Source: an uncultured Paracoccaceae bacterium (GTDB taxonomy: Bacteria; Pseudomonadota; Alphaproteobacteria; Rhodobacterales; Rhodobacteraceae). Taken from it: a DNA stretch of 64,000 bases. The position numbers and the translations under genes were made by a program. Of the stretch, positions 45,144 to 53,897 are shown one piece after another. A model generated the notes under the pieces. It searched no databases. It had not been told where the DNA came from and saw only the letters and a program-made list of their open reading frames with translations. The number at the start of each line of letters is the position of its first letter. Positions within the stretch are counted from its first letter, which is position 1. The DNA lies in the NCBI GenBank assembly GCA_947501555.1, contig CANMWG010000001.1, positions 1,240,001-1,304,000 on the forward strand. The letters run 5' to 3'.

Positions 45144-46042
45144 CGGATCAAATCGACCTCGGCCAAAACGCCAAGGTGGTCTGACCCAAGTCCGGGTCGG
45201 TATGTCACCTGCCCGCCCCCCGGTGCATGTACGTGATCAAGAAACAATGGAACGCCCTGCAAGCTAAATGTCGGCCGCAACGGTCGCAAGGGCTGCACTC
45301 TGGCCGCCCTTTGCAATTGCCCGACACTATTGGCCCAGGGGAAGATATTAAAATCACCGGCAAGAACAACGGGCCCTTCCAAGCTCAAAACGACGTCCTC
45401 GACAGCCTTTGCAGCAGTGTCATTCGCATATGGAAATGGCCACGGCAGATGGATTGACCCGATCCAGATATCTTGCCCGTCTTTGTTGATTTGCGCCGCA
45501 GCGAGCCCCCTGCGCTGCGTGCACGTCTCGGCGCTGATCGGATATTTGGACACAACCGCAACCCCACCCCAGCCTGAAAACCGGCAAAGATGCTGATGCG
45601 GATAGGTTGGCGCCAACATACCCAGCAGCCTATCATTGCGTCGCGAAACCTCTTGCAGCGTCACCACATCCGCCCCGCTTTGCGTGATATCAGCCGCAAG
45701 CGCAGGCAATTCTTGGTTCCCGAACCAGATATTTTTTGAATAAAGCGTCAGACCTTCCCCGGGGCTGCCGTTCAAAAACAGCGGCATGGTCGTCCACATC
45801 GCGACAACGCATGTGCCCCCTAGGGCCAATCGCCACACCATGCCACGCATCACCAGCATCAACATGGCACAAAACCCGCCTGCCAGCAGGCGCAGCAGCG
45901 ATAAGCTATCCCCAAAAGGATGCACCCCTCCGGCAAACCCGCCCCAGACCGTCGCAATCACGCTGCCCGCAAGGCAGGCCATCCCAATTCGGATCATCGT
46001 CATCTTGGTAACATCTCTCACCTTGCCGCGATTTGTGCCCAT
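45140..46042 (-). CDS. Membrane-anchored endonuclease/exonuclease/phosphatase family protein
   Basis: 300 residues. About three membrane helices at the N-terminus (20-90), followed by a DNase I-like EEP domain: LYSKNIWFGNQELPALAADI, VVTLQEVSRRND, GSIHLPWPFPY, VLAGDFNIFPW and the ending GLGSDHLGVLAEVDL. These carry the metal-binding and catalytic residues of the family. Substrate is unknown; membrane-bound members can be phosphodiesterases or nucleases. Start is uncertain (ATGs at 46042, 46003 and 45997 in frame). The stop codon is formed by a dispersed palindrome. Confidence 0.88.
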   Translation of the reverse strand: MGTNRGKVRDVTKMTMIRIGMACLAGSVIATVWGGFAGGVHPFGDSLSLLRLLAGGFCAMLMLVMRGMVWRLALGGTCVVAMWTTMPLFLNGSPGEGLTLYSKNIWFGNQELPALAADITQSGADVVTLQEVSRRNDRLLGMLAPTYPHQHLCRFSGWGGVAVVSKYPISAETCTQRRGLAAAQINKDGQDIWIGSIHLPWPFPYANDTAAKAVEDVVLSLEGPVVLAGDFNIFPWANSVGQLQRAARVQPLRPLRPTFSLQGVPLFLDHVHAPGGGQVTYRPGLGSDHLGVLAEVDLIR

Positions 46043-46121
46043 TAGCGTTGTTTCAAATGCAGTCTCGCGTCATCAATCGTGCAGATTTTGTGCAGCGTAA
46101 CAGCGAAAAGGTTCCCCGCTC

Positions 46122-47327
46122 ATGCCTACTGAAAAGCTCACCTTTGCCGGTCATGCAGGCGACACCCTGGCCGCCCGTTTGGATATGCCCAATGGGCCAC
46201 ATCTGGCCACGGCCATTTTTGCCCATTGCTTTACCTGCTCCAAAGACATCACCGCCGCCCGCCGCATTGCCGCCCGGCTGTCATCGATGGGGATCGCCGT
46301 GCTCCGTTTTGATTTCACGGGGCTGGGTCATTCAGAAGGTGAATTCGAGAACACCAGTTTTTCATCGAATGTGGATGATCTATTGGCCGCATGTCGGGCG
46401 CTGGACGCCCGCGGCATGTCTCCAACCTTGATCATCGGGCATTCATTGGGCGGGGCCGCCGTGCTGAAAGCCGCCCCGATGATGGACAGCATCAAGGCAG
46501 TTGTGACCATCGGCGCTCCCTTTGACCCCAGCCATGTGACCCACAACTTTGCCGCGGCAATCCCCGAAATCATTGACAAAGGCGTGGCCGAGGTCAGCCT
46601 CGGCGGCCGTCCTTTCCGTATTGGCAAAGGCTTTGTCGACGATGTGTCTCATGCGGCGTTGACCGGTGCAATCGCCCAACTTAATGCCGCCCTGTTGGTT
46701 TTGCATGCCCCCCTCGACAGCACGGTCGGCGTCGAAAATGCCTCGCAGATCTTTTTGGCCGCAAAGCACCCCAAGAGCTTTGTCACCTTGGATGACGCAG
46801 ATCATCTGGTATCGCGGCCCGCTGATGCAGAATATGCGGCGGATGTCATTTCGGCGTGGTCCAAGCGCTATCTAGATCTGACAGAGCCGCCCAAGCCCGC
46901 CGCCGCCCCTGAGGGCGTGATGCGCGTGACCGAAGCCGATGCCAATGGTTTCTTGCAAGACGTCCAATCCGGACCCCATCATATGCTGGCTGATGAGCCA
47001 ACAAGGTTTGGCGGCACCAATAAAGGGTTGACCCCTTATGGTTTGGTCTCGGCGGGATTGGGCGCCTGTACCTCTATGACGATCCGCATGTACGCCCGTC
47101 GTAAAGGCTGGCCGCTGCAGGGGGTGAGTGTCGATATCACGCATGCGAAAGAACATGCTGCAGATGCCGCAGATGCCGGCGCTAAGGTCGATCATTTTGA
47201 ACGGCTCATTCATCTGACCGGTGACTTGTCGGATGAACAACGTCTCCGGCTGCTAGAAATCGCGGATAAATGCCCGGTGCATAAAACATTAGAGCAGAGG
47301 TCGCATATCAGCACCCGATTGGCCTAG
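46122..47327 (+). CDS. Alpha/beta hydrolase-OsmC fusion protein
   Basis: 401 residues in two domains. The first (about 1-255) is an alpha/beta hydrolase with AHCFTCSKDITAARRI and the nucleophile serine in IIGHSLGGAAVLKA, and DHLVSRPADAEYAA near the catalytic histidine. The second (about 265-401) is an OsmC/Ohr domain with GGTNKGLTPYGLVSAGLGAC and the second cysteine in DKCPVHKTLE, the redox pair used to reduce organic peroxides. The combination is a known bifunctional protein. The role of the hydrolase half is unknown. Confidence 0.93.
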   Translation: MPTEKLTFAGHAGDTLAARLDMPNGPHLATAIFAHCFTCSKDITAARRIAARLSSMGIAVLRFDFTGLGHSEGEFENTSFSSNVDDLLAACRALDARGMSPTLIIGHSLGGAAVLKAAPMMDSIKAVVTIGAPFDPSHVTHNFAAAIPEIIDKGVAEVSLGGRPFRIGKGFVDDVSHAALTGAIAQLNAALLVLHAPLDSTVGVENASQIFLAAKHPKSFVTLDDADHLVSRPADAEYAADVISAWSKRYLDLTEPPKPAAAPEGVMRVTEADANGFLQDVQSGPHHMLADEPTRFGGTNKGLTPYGLVSAGLGACTSMTIRMYARRKGWPLQGVSVDITHAKEHAADAADAGAKVDHFERLIHLTGDLSDEQRLRLLEIADKCPVHKTLEQRSHISTRLA

Positions 47328-47392
47328 GGCTAGGGTCTTAGCGCATATTCCGCTGCTATGGCAGGCGTCAGCTACCCATTGGGAGACCCGCC

Positions 47393-47758
47393 ATGGCGCA
47401 GTTTCGTTACATCGTCGACGATGTCGATGCATCGGTGACGTTCTACAAAGAGCATCTTGGCTTTGAACTCATCACGCAATACGGCCCAGCAATGGCTATT
47501 CTTCGCAAGAACGATCTTGATCTTTGGGTGGCAGGGCCACCTGCCTCTGCTTCCAAACCGATGCCGGATGGCAGCCAACCGGTTGCAGGCGGGTGGAGCC
47601 GGATTGTCGTGACGGTGGATGATCTGGTCGCGACCGTTGATGCGCTGCGCACGGCGGGCGTTGCTTTTCGCAATGACATTGTGGAAGGGCCCGGCGGTCA
47701 ACAAATTCTTTGTGCGGATCCGTCGGGGAATGTTGTCGAATTGTTCCAGCCCCAATGA
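47393..47758 (+). CDS. VOC/glyoxalase-like protein
   Basis: 121-residue single-module vicinal-oxygen-chelate protein: MAQFRYIVDDVDASVTFYKEHLGFEL at the start, and GVAFRNDIVEGPGGQQILCADPSGNVVELFQP at the end, which matches the metal-binding glutamate pattern. Substrate unknown; relatives include glyoxalase and bleomycin-resistance-like proteins. GGAG sits 7 bases before the ATG. Stop overlaps the bioY terminator. Confidence 0.88.
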   Translation: MAQFRYIVDDVDASVTFYKEHLGFELITQYGPAMAILRKNDLDLWVAGPPASASKPMPDGSQPVAGGWSRIVVTVDDLVATVDALRTAGVAFRNDIVEGPGGQQILCADPSGNVVELFQPQ

Positions 47759-47785
47759 AAAAGGCGCCGCAATGTGCGACGCCTC
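47758..47785 (-). terminator. Terminator of bioY
   Basis: On the minus strand GGCGTCGC and GCGGCGCC pair around ACATT and are followed by five Ts (plus positions 47758-47762). Confidence 0.75.
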
Positions 47786-47809
47786 TTCAATAATCATGCT
47801 TTGTATAGG

Positions 47810-48415
47810 TTACTGACGGGCTTTGCCGATCAGCTTCCACAATGCCGGCACCAAAAGCGCTGCCAGACCCAGTTTCAGCGCATCACCAATCAGGAAGGGC
47901 GTTATACCCCATGCGAATGTCTGTTCCCAACCAGATGCAAACTGGTGCAGCCACAGCAGGCCCGGGACGTAGATCAGCGCGTTCCCGATGAGCATCGCAA
48001 GGCCCATGAGGATCACATTACGGTCCCACCCTTTGCGGGCTACAAAGCCAAGCGCCAAAGCGGCCATGACGTAACCCACAAGGTAGCCACCCGTGCCGCC
48101 CATCATATAGACCAGCCCCGCTTTTTCAGCGGAAGATCCAGCGAAGACGTCAAAGCCCATTGCGCCGATGGCCAGATAGCCCAAAATCGTGATCGCCCCG
48201 AGCCTGGCGCCATAAGCGGCCCCGATTGTCAGGACCCCGAATGTGGTCATTGTGATCGGGACTGGGTTGCCCGGAATGAAAACCTGGATCTTTGCGGTGA
48301 GTGCCAGTGCAGCAACCCCGAGGACAACCATAAGCACCTGCTTGATCCGCAGTGCTGTGCCGTCAGATGGTCCAAACGCCTCGGTCAGGACTTTATCATT
48401 CAGTGCGAGGGCCAT
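47810..48415 (-). CDS. bioY: Biotin transporter BioY
   Basis: Substrate-binding membrane subunit of an ECF-type biotin transporter. 201 residues with about six membrane helices; motif MTTFGVLTIGAAYGARLGAITIL and GGTGGYLVGYVMAALALGFV are family signatures. No bioM/bioN ATPase is nearby, so it may work alone or with a shared energising module. I saw no BioR-type box upstream. Confidence 0.94.
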   Translation of the reverse strand: MALALNDKVLTEAFGPSDGTALRIKQVLMVVLGVAALALTAKIQVFIPGNPVPITMTTFGVLTIGAAYGARLGAITILGYLAIGAMGFDVFAGSSAEKAGLVYMMGGTGGYLVGYVMAALALGFVARKGWDRNVILMGLAMLIGNALIYVPGLLWLHQFASGWEQTFAWGITPFLIGDALKLGLAALLVPALWKLIGKARQ

Positions 48416-48503
48416 GTGCCGCTCTCCCCTATTTCTTATTGCGTTAGCTTTTATTGCCCTAACCCGTGAGCCGGTGCAAGCGTTGGCGCATAGGCGGCGT
48501 CTC

Positions 48504-48529
48504 GTAAGATGGGTTTAAACCCATCTTAC
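48504..48529. repeat. Second copy of the 26-base palindrome, at a stop codon
   Basis: Identical to the palindrome at 45118-45143. It again supplies the TAA stop (48526-48528) of a minus-strand gene, so the two unrelated genes end in the same way. Confidence 0.8.
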
Positions 48530-48957
48530 CGGGTGAAAATACTGGTAGACGTATAATCCTTACGTGGCCCTGTGACCGTCCAGACCGCTTGCCACACCGG
48601 CCAGCCTACGAAATCATAATGCACCCGATAGTGATCATCACCGCAGGGATGATCACTGCCTTGAACCCGCCCTGCCGGGACAAATTGATGAAACGCCGCC
48701 CCACCACCGAAACGGACATCCACGCGATCCGCCTCAAAATGCCACTGATAGCGCCGGTTTGCCGTCATTTGGGGCCCGCCCCCGATACGGATCTTACCCG
48801 CTTCAACATAGTCCAACCGATCCCTCTCCATAGCGTAGAATGTGCAAATGCCCTGAAACACGCTGTCCTGACCACTTATCCGGTCAGCAATCTGGCGATG
48901 CACCTGCCATTGCCCCACAAAATCCGTAGGTCTCAGATTAGCCTGCGTCATGTTCAT
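48526..48957 (-). CDS. DUF6314-type small protein
   Basis: 143 residues. FVGQWQVHRQIADRISGQDSVFQG at the start, then YQWHFEADRVDVRFGGGAAFHQF and DHYRVHYDFVGWPVW; I recall this arrangement as the DUF6314 family, probably a lipocalin-like beta barrel of unknown ligand. The ATG at 48957 has AAGGGAGAG at 6 bases; the open frame reaches back to 49287, but that part is antisense to purB. Stop lies in a palindromic repeat. Confidence 0.8.
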   Translation of the reverse strand: MNMTQANLRPTDFVGQWQVHRQIADRISGQDSVFQGICTFYAMERDRLDYVEAGKIRIGGGPQMTANRRYQWHFEADRVDVRFGGGAAFHQFVPAGRVQGSDHPCGDDHYRVHYDFVGWPVWQAVWTVTGPRKDYTSTSIFTR

Positions 48958-49041
48958 CTGATCTCTCCCTTGAGGCTTCGCGCCCGCCCCCTTATGACGC
49001 GAGGGTAAATCGCTGCCCACCCCAGATAAAGGTGCCATCCT

Positions 49042-50349
49042 ATGATCCCTCGCTATTCTCGCCCCGATATGACCGCAATCTGGGAGCCCGCTACGAAATT
49101 CCAGATCTGGTATGAGATCGAAGCCCATGCCTGCGACGCCCAAGCCGCCATCGGCGTGATCCCCAAGGAAAACGCTGCCGCCGTTTGGAAGGCCAAAGAC
49201 GTGACCTTTGATGTGGCCCGCATTGATGAGATTGAGGCCGTGACCAAACATGACGTCATCGCCTTTCTCACCCATTTGGCCGAACATATCGGTTCAGAGG
49301 ATGCGCGGTTTGTCCACCAAGGCATGACCTCGTCCGACGTGTTGGACACAACATTCAACGTCCAGCTAGTGCGCGCAACCGATCTGCTCCTGACCGGCAT
49401 GGACCGCGTCCTCGCCGCACTCAAAACCCGAGCTTTCGAGCACAAAGACACCGTTCGCATTGGCCGCAGTCACGGCATCCACGCCGAGCCCACCACAATG
49501 GGGCTGACCTTCGCCCGCTTTTATGCAGAGATGGACCGGGGCCGCGCCCGCCTGGTTGCCGCCCGCGCGGAAATTGCAACCGGCGCCATTTCGGGTGCCG
49601 TTGGTACATTTGCCAATATCGACCCATCTGTTGAGGAACATGTCTGCACCAAGCTTGGTCTGTCCCCGGAACCAATCAGTACACAGGTGATTCCCCGCGA
49701 CCGGCATGCGATGTTCTTTGCCACCTTAGGCGTGATCGCCAGCAGTATTGAAAACATCGCGACCGAAATCCGCCATATGCAGCGCACAGAGGTCTTGGAA
49801 GCCGAAGAGTTCTTTTCCAAAGGCCAAAAAGGCAGCTCGGCCATGCCCCATAAACGCAACCCTGTGCTGACAGAGAACCTGACGGGCCTTGCCCGGTTGG
49901 TCCGGATGTCCGTGGTGCCTGCCTTAGAAAATGTCACGCTGTGGCATGAACGCGATATCAGCCATTCCTCGGTTGAGCGCGCCATTGGCCCCGACACAAC
50001 CGTCACCTTGGACTTTGCATTGCATCGTTTGGCGGGCGTGATCGAAAAACTGGTCGTCTACCCCGATAACATGCTGGCCAATATGAATAAGTTCCGCGGT
50101 TTGGTCATGTCGCAACGCGTGTTGCTTGCCCTGACCCAGGCCGGTGTCAGCCGCGAAGACGCTTATCGCCTTGTGCAGCGCAACGCTATGCGCGTCTGGG
50201 AGCAAGGCGCCGATTTCAAAACTGAATTGCTCGCCGATGACGAAGTCCTCGCAGCACTTACCGCTGCTGAAATCGAAGAAAAATTCGACCTTGGCTACCA
50301 CACAAAGCACGTTGAAACGATCTTTGCGCGGGTCTTCGGCGCCTCTTAA
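49042..50349 (+). CDS. purB: Adenylosuccinate lyase
   Basis: Acts twice in purine synthesis, releasing fumarate from SAICAR and adenylosuccinate. 435 residues with MIPRYSRPDMTAIWEP start, the lyase signature GSSAMPHKRNP, and MTSSDVLDTTFNVQ and GRSHGIHAEPTTMG for substrate binding. Normal length. It starts 84 bases from the divergent DUF6314 gene. Confidence 0.97.
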   Translation: MIPRYSRPDMTAIWEPATKFQIWYEIEAHACDAQAAIGVIPKENAAAVWKAKDVTFDVARIDEIEAVTKHDVIAFLTHLAEHIGSEDARFVHQGMTSSDVLDTTFNVQLVRATDLLLTGMDRVLAALKTRAFEHKDTVRIGRSHGIHAEPTTMGLTFARFYAEMDRGRARLVAARAEIATGAISGAVGTFANIDPSVEEHVCTKLGLSPEPISTQVIPRDRHAMFFATLGVIASSIENIATEIRHMQRTEVLEAEEFFSKGQKGSSAMPHKRNPVLTENLTGLARLVRMSVVPALENVTLWHERDISHSSVERAIGPDTTVTLDFALHRLAGVIEKLVVYPDNMLANMNKFRGLVMSQRVLLALTQAGVSREDAYRLVQRNAMRVWEQGADFKTELLADDEVLAALTAAEIEEKFDLGYHTKHVETIFARVFGAS

Positions 50350-50400
50350 TTTGCTTGGTTGTCCGGTCACCATCCTGAATGGCGACCGGACAATTTCAGT

Positions 50401-51078
50401 TCAAGCGATTGACGCAGGAGCTTGGACCGCAACCTGGCTGACGGCCTGATTGACGAAATTCGCCGGCTTTGCGGGGGTTTTGGCACCCGTCTTGCGACGT
50501 TCCGCAGGCATGCTCATTGCCACGTACCGCCGACCGTCATCACTGTTCACATATGGCTCACCGATCAGATTGGCACCATAGCCAAGCTTGCGCAGCGCGC
50601 GGGCGAAAGACGGCGGACAAAGTGCCATCATCTCAGTTGCACCTTGCGCGCTAGCTTCATCAACCAAACCGTCCACGATCAGCCCCAAGCACTCAGACCG
50701 CCCAGCATGCGTGTCTACTTCGTCAGAAACGACAACCCGGGTACATTCCCACATGTTGGGTGTCACGGCTGCCGCCGGGATGATATTCTCAGGGATACCA
50801 ATCAATTTTCCAGCAACTGCATCGCGCAACATGTAGGTATGCGCCCCCCACTCTGCCGTTGTGGCCATGGCCCGCGCACCACCGATCACCTTACCGTCCT
50901 GCAATACCAGTGAATAATATGCCCGGGGGTTGTCGTATTGATCCATCTCTACGTCGTCGTCATGTGGGATGTCCCACCCCAGCTGATCAACGAAAAAGCG
51001 CTTCCGAAGCGCCAAAAAGTCATAAAACGCAGTGCCGTGCTGATGAAGCTGCGCCAAGTTGAATGTAATATTTTTCAT
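50401..51078 (-). CDS. luxI: Acyl-homoserine-lactone synthase (LuxI family)
   Basis: Makes N-acyl-homoserine lactone signals from S-adenosylmethionine and acyl-ACP. 225 residues: RKRFFVDQLGWDIP (25-38) with the conserved Arg, Phe and Trp, EMDQYDN with the conserved acidic residues, YYSLVLQDGKVIGGARAM, and WECTRVVVSDEV carrying the conserved Glu-Arg. A C-terminal extension rich in Ala and Lys follows. The ATG at 51078 was chosen over longer frames. It lies downstream of luxR on the same strand, with an imperfect dyad in between. Confidence 0.93.
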   Translation of the reverse strand: MKNITFNLAQLHQHGTAFYDFLALRKRFFVDQLGWDIPHDDDVEMDQYDNPRAYYSLVLQDGKVIGGARAMATTAEWGAHTYMLRDAVAGKLIGIPENIIPAAAVTPNMWECTRVVVSDEVDTHAGRSECLGLIVDGLVDEASAQGATEMMALCPPSFARALRKLGYGANLIGEPYVNSDDGRRYVAMSMPAERRKTGAKTPAKPANFVNQAVSQVAVQAPASIA

Positions 51079-51152
51079 GTCCACTTTTCTCTCTACCCTG
51101 AGACGAACGGCAGTCCGCCTACTTTTTTGATTTGCGGTCTTTACCAAGACAC

Positions 51153-51175
51153 GGACAAATTAGCTCGAATTGTTC
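51153..51175. promoter_or_regulatory. Imperfect dyad upstream of luxI (lux-box candidate)
   Basis: GGACAAATT (51153-51161) and GAATTGTTC (51167-51175) match as inverted repeats at 7 of 9 positions, 75 bases before luxI. Position and size fit a LuxR binding site, but no consensus for this group could be verified. Confidence 0.35.
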
Positions 51176-51202
51176 GAAAGAGAGAGAAAAAACTAAAAAA
51201 AT

Positions 51203-51811
51203 TTAAATTAACCCATATTGGTTAGCTAAAGTTGCCGCTTGGGTGCCTGTTTTTGCTCCAAGTTTCAACTTTGCGTTCTTTAAACGTTGTTTGACAGCAC
51301 CTTCACTGACGCTCAACTCGAAGGCGATTTCCTTGAGGCGCTTCCCGTCTTTCACCATTCCAAGTGCCTCGAGTTCCGCCTTGGTCAGATTGGTTGGTGG
51401 CGCCGTTTCACCATGTCTTCTTGTGAGATACACCTTGAGAAGTTTGATCTCTAGGTCGGTGTATTCGCGATCACCACGGGTAAACGATGCAAAAGAACGT
51501 TGCGCGTCTTTCCCGCCATCGAAGACCGAGATGGTCACACCATAACGCATTCCAAAGGTCTGGGCCTGCGCGACAATTCTTTTGGGGTCCTCCAACGGTA
51601 TTTCGCTCCACCGACAGCTCCCCACATTGCTATAGGCCCATCTAACAACCGGATCAAAAAGCATAAAACGTTGGTTGGTATAGTGATTGACCCACTCTTC
51701 CGGGTAAGCATTTATCTCTTCCATCGGAAACGCAAAACCAATGCGCAGGGCAATGTAATAACCAGACGGAGCGAGCTGCCCGACCTCGTCCGGACCGAGA
51801 AGTGTAGACAT
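51203..51811 (-). CDS. luxR: LuxR-family autoinducer-responsive regulator
   Basis: 202 residues with an N-terminal autoinducer-binding domain (about 15-135: WVNHYTNQRFMLFDPVVRWAY, WSEIPLEDPKRIVAQAQTFGMR) and a C-terminal helix-turn-helix (about 140-200: LTKAELEALGMVKDGKRLKEIA, FELSVSEGAVKQRLKNAKLKLG). The tryptophan, tyrosine and aspartate positions (W, Y, D) that contact signals appear to be kept. Same strand as luxI with 124 bases in between. Divergent from the LuxR-like protein without DNA-binding domain. Confidence 0.93.
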   Translation of the reverse strand: MSTLLGPDEVGQLAPSGYYIALRIGFAFPMEEINAYPEEWVNHYTNQRFMLFDPVVRWAYSNVGSCRWSEIPLEDPKRIVAQAQTFGMRYGVTISVFDGGKDAQRSFASFTRGDREYTDLEIKLLKVYLTRRHGETAPPTNLTKAELEALGMVKDGKRLKEIAFELSVSEGAVKQRLKNAKLKLGAKTGTQAATLANQYGLI

Positions 51812-51952
51812 TCAAAACCCTCAAAAAGCTAGGTATCGCTACAAAGCTCTTGTTGCTGCGCGGAGCTTGACACTACAATGGTCTCACAAACGCTATTCAT
51901 GACAGTATTGATATACAACAATGTTTGGCAACCGGAAAGCGAGTTAGCAATT

Positions 51953-52441
51953 ATGTCATCAACACAAGTTGAGATTAGTGAAGTTCTTGGTGAGCTGAAT
52001 GGTATGGCACCAGCCGGTTATGCTGTTGGTGTCCACATACAATATACAACGACGAAGTTCTTATTTCAGACCTACAAGAAGGAATGGCTGGACCATTACT
52101 CACGCAACGGTCTGGTCATGTCTGACCCGATTGTGGCGTGGTGTTTCGAAAACACGGGACACTGCCGCTGGTCCGATCTTAACGACCCCGGCGGTGTGTT
52201 AAAGAGTGCCGCGGAACACGGAATGAAGTTCGGCGTGGTTATGGCAATCGAGTTGGGCGGTAGCCGCAGTATGGCGGGCTTTGCCAGAAACGATCATGAG
52301 TTTACTGACGCCGAGATCGACACGATCACCCAACATTTCGAAAACTTGCACATGAGCACCGCCGATGAAGCGCAGCTATCCGCGGAAACCATCCAACAAT
52401 TGAAAAATATGTCGATTTTGGTCACGCATCCGGGTTCTTAA
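51953..52441 (+). CDS. LuxR-like autoinducer-binding protein without HTH
   Basis: 162 residues with only an autoinducer-binding domain, clearly related to its divergent neighbour: KKEWLDHYSRNGLVMSDPIVAWCFENTGHCRWSDL corresponds to EEWVNHYTNQRFMLFDPVVRWAY and further WSEI. After FARNDHEFTDAEIDTITQHFENL, where the helix-turn-helix would follow, it ends with LSAETIQQLKNMSILVTHPGS. No frame beyond the stop encodes a helix-turn-helix. It could bind signal and titrate it, or form inactive dimers with LuxR. Start is uncertain; 51878 is the outermost ATG. Confidence 0.85.
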   Translation: MSSTQVEISEVLGELNGMAPAGYAVGVHIQYTTTKFLFQTYKKEWLDHYSRNGLVMSDPIVAWCFENTGHCRWSDLNDPGGVLKSAAEHGMKFGVVMAIELGGSRSMAGFARNDHEFTDAEIDTITQHFENLHMSTADEAQLSAETIQQLKNMSILVTHPGS

Positions 52442-52490
52442 AAGAACACGGATAACCAATCCTTTACGGCCTATACGTTAGAACGGCATC

Positions 52491-53543
52491 ATGAATATTC
52501 AGATGCCCATGCCCTCAGCCACCGAACTGACCCGTCGCCGCAAAGCGGCGATGGTTGTTCAATTGTTGATTAGTGACGGCGGTCAACTATCGCTGTCGCA
52601 ACTTCCAGAATCATTGCAAGAGGTGCTGACCCGCGAACTAGGCGCCATCCGCCTGGTCGATCGCGGCACCGTCAGCGCTGTCGCCGAAGAGTTCCTTAGC
52701 GCCGTTGACGCCATTGGATTGTCGGCCCCCGGCAACGAAGATGCCGCCATCTTGGCCTTGGCGGATCACCTCAGCCCGCACTTGGCAGACCGGCTACGCA
52801 AGCAAACCGCAAGCGTCAGAAACGGCGATCATTGGCCCTTGATTACCTCTCTACCAAATGAGCGGATTGTCGCCATCATGACGTCGGAAAGCATCGAAGT
52901 CTGCGCAATCACGCTCTCCAAACTCTCCGTCGCCAAAGCCGCAGAGGTTTTGAGTCTAACACCGGGGGACCGTGCCCGCCGAATCAGTCTTGCGATGTCG
53001 CACACCGAAAAAACATCCCCCGAGGCTGTGCGCGTGATCGGCCGGGGTCTGGCAGAGGACTATAGCCAGACCCCACCAATGGCATTTGAACGCGCGCCAG
53101 TGCAGCGGCTGGGTGCGATCTTGAACTCCACCAAATCGGACCGCAGGGAAGAAGTACTCGAAAGCCTGCAAAATGATGACCCCGACTTTGCCAGTGATGT
53201 CCGAAAGGCCATCTTCACATTCAAGGACATCATCGACCGGGTCAAACCGCTGGATGTCCCAAACTGCATCCGCGCTGTCCCGGGCGAAGTCTTTTCAGTT
53301 GCCATTGCCGCCGCACTGCAGAGCGAAGAAAGGCTGCAAGCCTCGGCAGAATTCCTGCTCGAAAACCTGTCGCAACGCATGTCTCAACAGATCCGCGAAG
53401 ACGCGACAGAGGTGGGCAAAGTCAAGAAATCGGACGGGGAAGAGGCCATGGCCTCGGTCACCAACGCGATCAGAGAATTGGTTGATGTTGGGACCATCAC
53501 GTTACGCGAACCCGATGAGGAAGAAGAAGAGGAAGACGCATAA
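52491..53543 (+). CDS. fliG: FliG-like flagellar motor switch protein
   Basis: 350 residues resembling FliG along its length. N-domain LTRRRKAAMVVQLLISDGGQ, a middle domain with NERIVAIMTSESIEVCAITLSKL where the usual EHPQ motif is replaced by TSES, and a C-domain with FKDIIDRVKPLDVPNCIRAVPGEVF, SQRMSQQIREDATEVGKVKKSDGEEAM and a final VGTITL. Charged residues of the torque-generating helix (RED) are partly retained. The tail EEEEEEDA is acidic. It sits alone, without other flagellar genes nearby, and may be a divergent Roseobacter FliG or a second copy. Confidence 0.75.
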   Translation: MNIQMPMPSATELTRRRKAAMVVQLLISDGGQLSLSQLPESLQEVLTRELGAIRLVDRGTVSAVAEEFLSAVDAIGLSAPGNEDAAILALADHLSPHLADRLRKQTASVRNGDHWPLITSLPNERIVAIMTSESIEVCAITLSKLSVAKAAEVLSLTPGDRARRISLAMSHTEKTSPEAVRVIGRGLAEDYSQTPPMAFERAPVQRLGAILNSTKSDRREEVLESLQNDDPDFASDVRKAIFTFKDIIDRVKPLDVPNCIRAVPGEVFSVAIAAALQSEERLQASAEFLLENLSQRMSQQIREDATEVGKVKKSDGEEAMASVTNAIRELVDVGTITLREPDEEEEEEDA

Positions 53544-53897
53544 CCGAGGACCTGTTGACGGCCTTCCTGCCTTAGCGGTCTCAGTCGAAAATGACCAAGT
53601 GCCTATTCGCGCTTGAAAATGTCGCAGACATTTTCTGTTCCAGCGTCAACTCCCTCTGTGCTGCGGTATATCCGCTTGAAATAGAACCATTCATCCTATG
53701 GGAACTCTCCCCCCACGCGCGCAATGCCCCGCCGGGAGGCGGTCAGAGAAAACGATCTGACGAACCGACCGTGCATGATGAATGGGGCTTGTGCCAAAGA
53801 CGATGGCTGTACCTGCATAGCGACTCTTTTTCTGGGACGCATCGACATCGACAAATGCGCGTGGACACCATCCCACGATCTGAATTACTCTGTCGGT
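53544..53897. other. 354-base intergenic region
   Basis: No coding sequence is convincing here; short frames lack family resemblance and ribosome binding sites. It holds the fliG-like gene's hairpin at 53615-53635 and must contain the promoter for the metal-hydratase operon. I see nothing else recognisable. Confidence 0.6.
53615..53640 (+). terminator. Hairpin after the fliG-like gene
   Basis: Perfect 9-base arms GAAAATGTC (53615-53623) and GACATTTTC (53627-53635) around GCA, followed by TGTTC. 72 bases after the stop codon. Confidence 0.55.

Noticed and set aside
48416-48503. BioR-type operator before bioY
   Set aside because: The AT-rich stretch there does not show the inverted TTATNNATAA-like half-sites expected for BioR.
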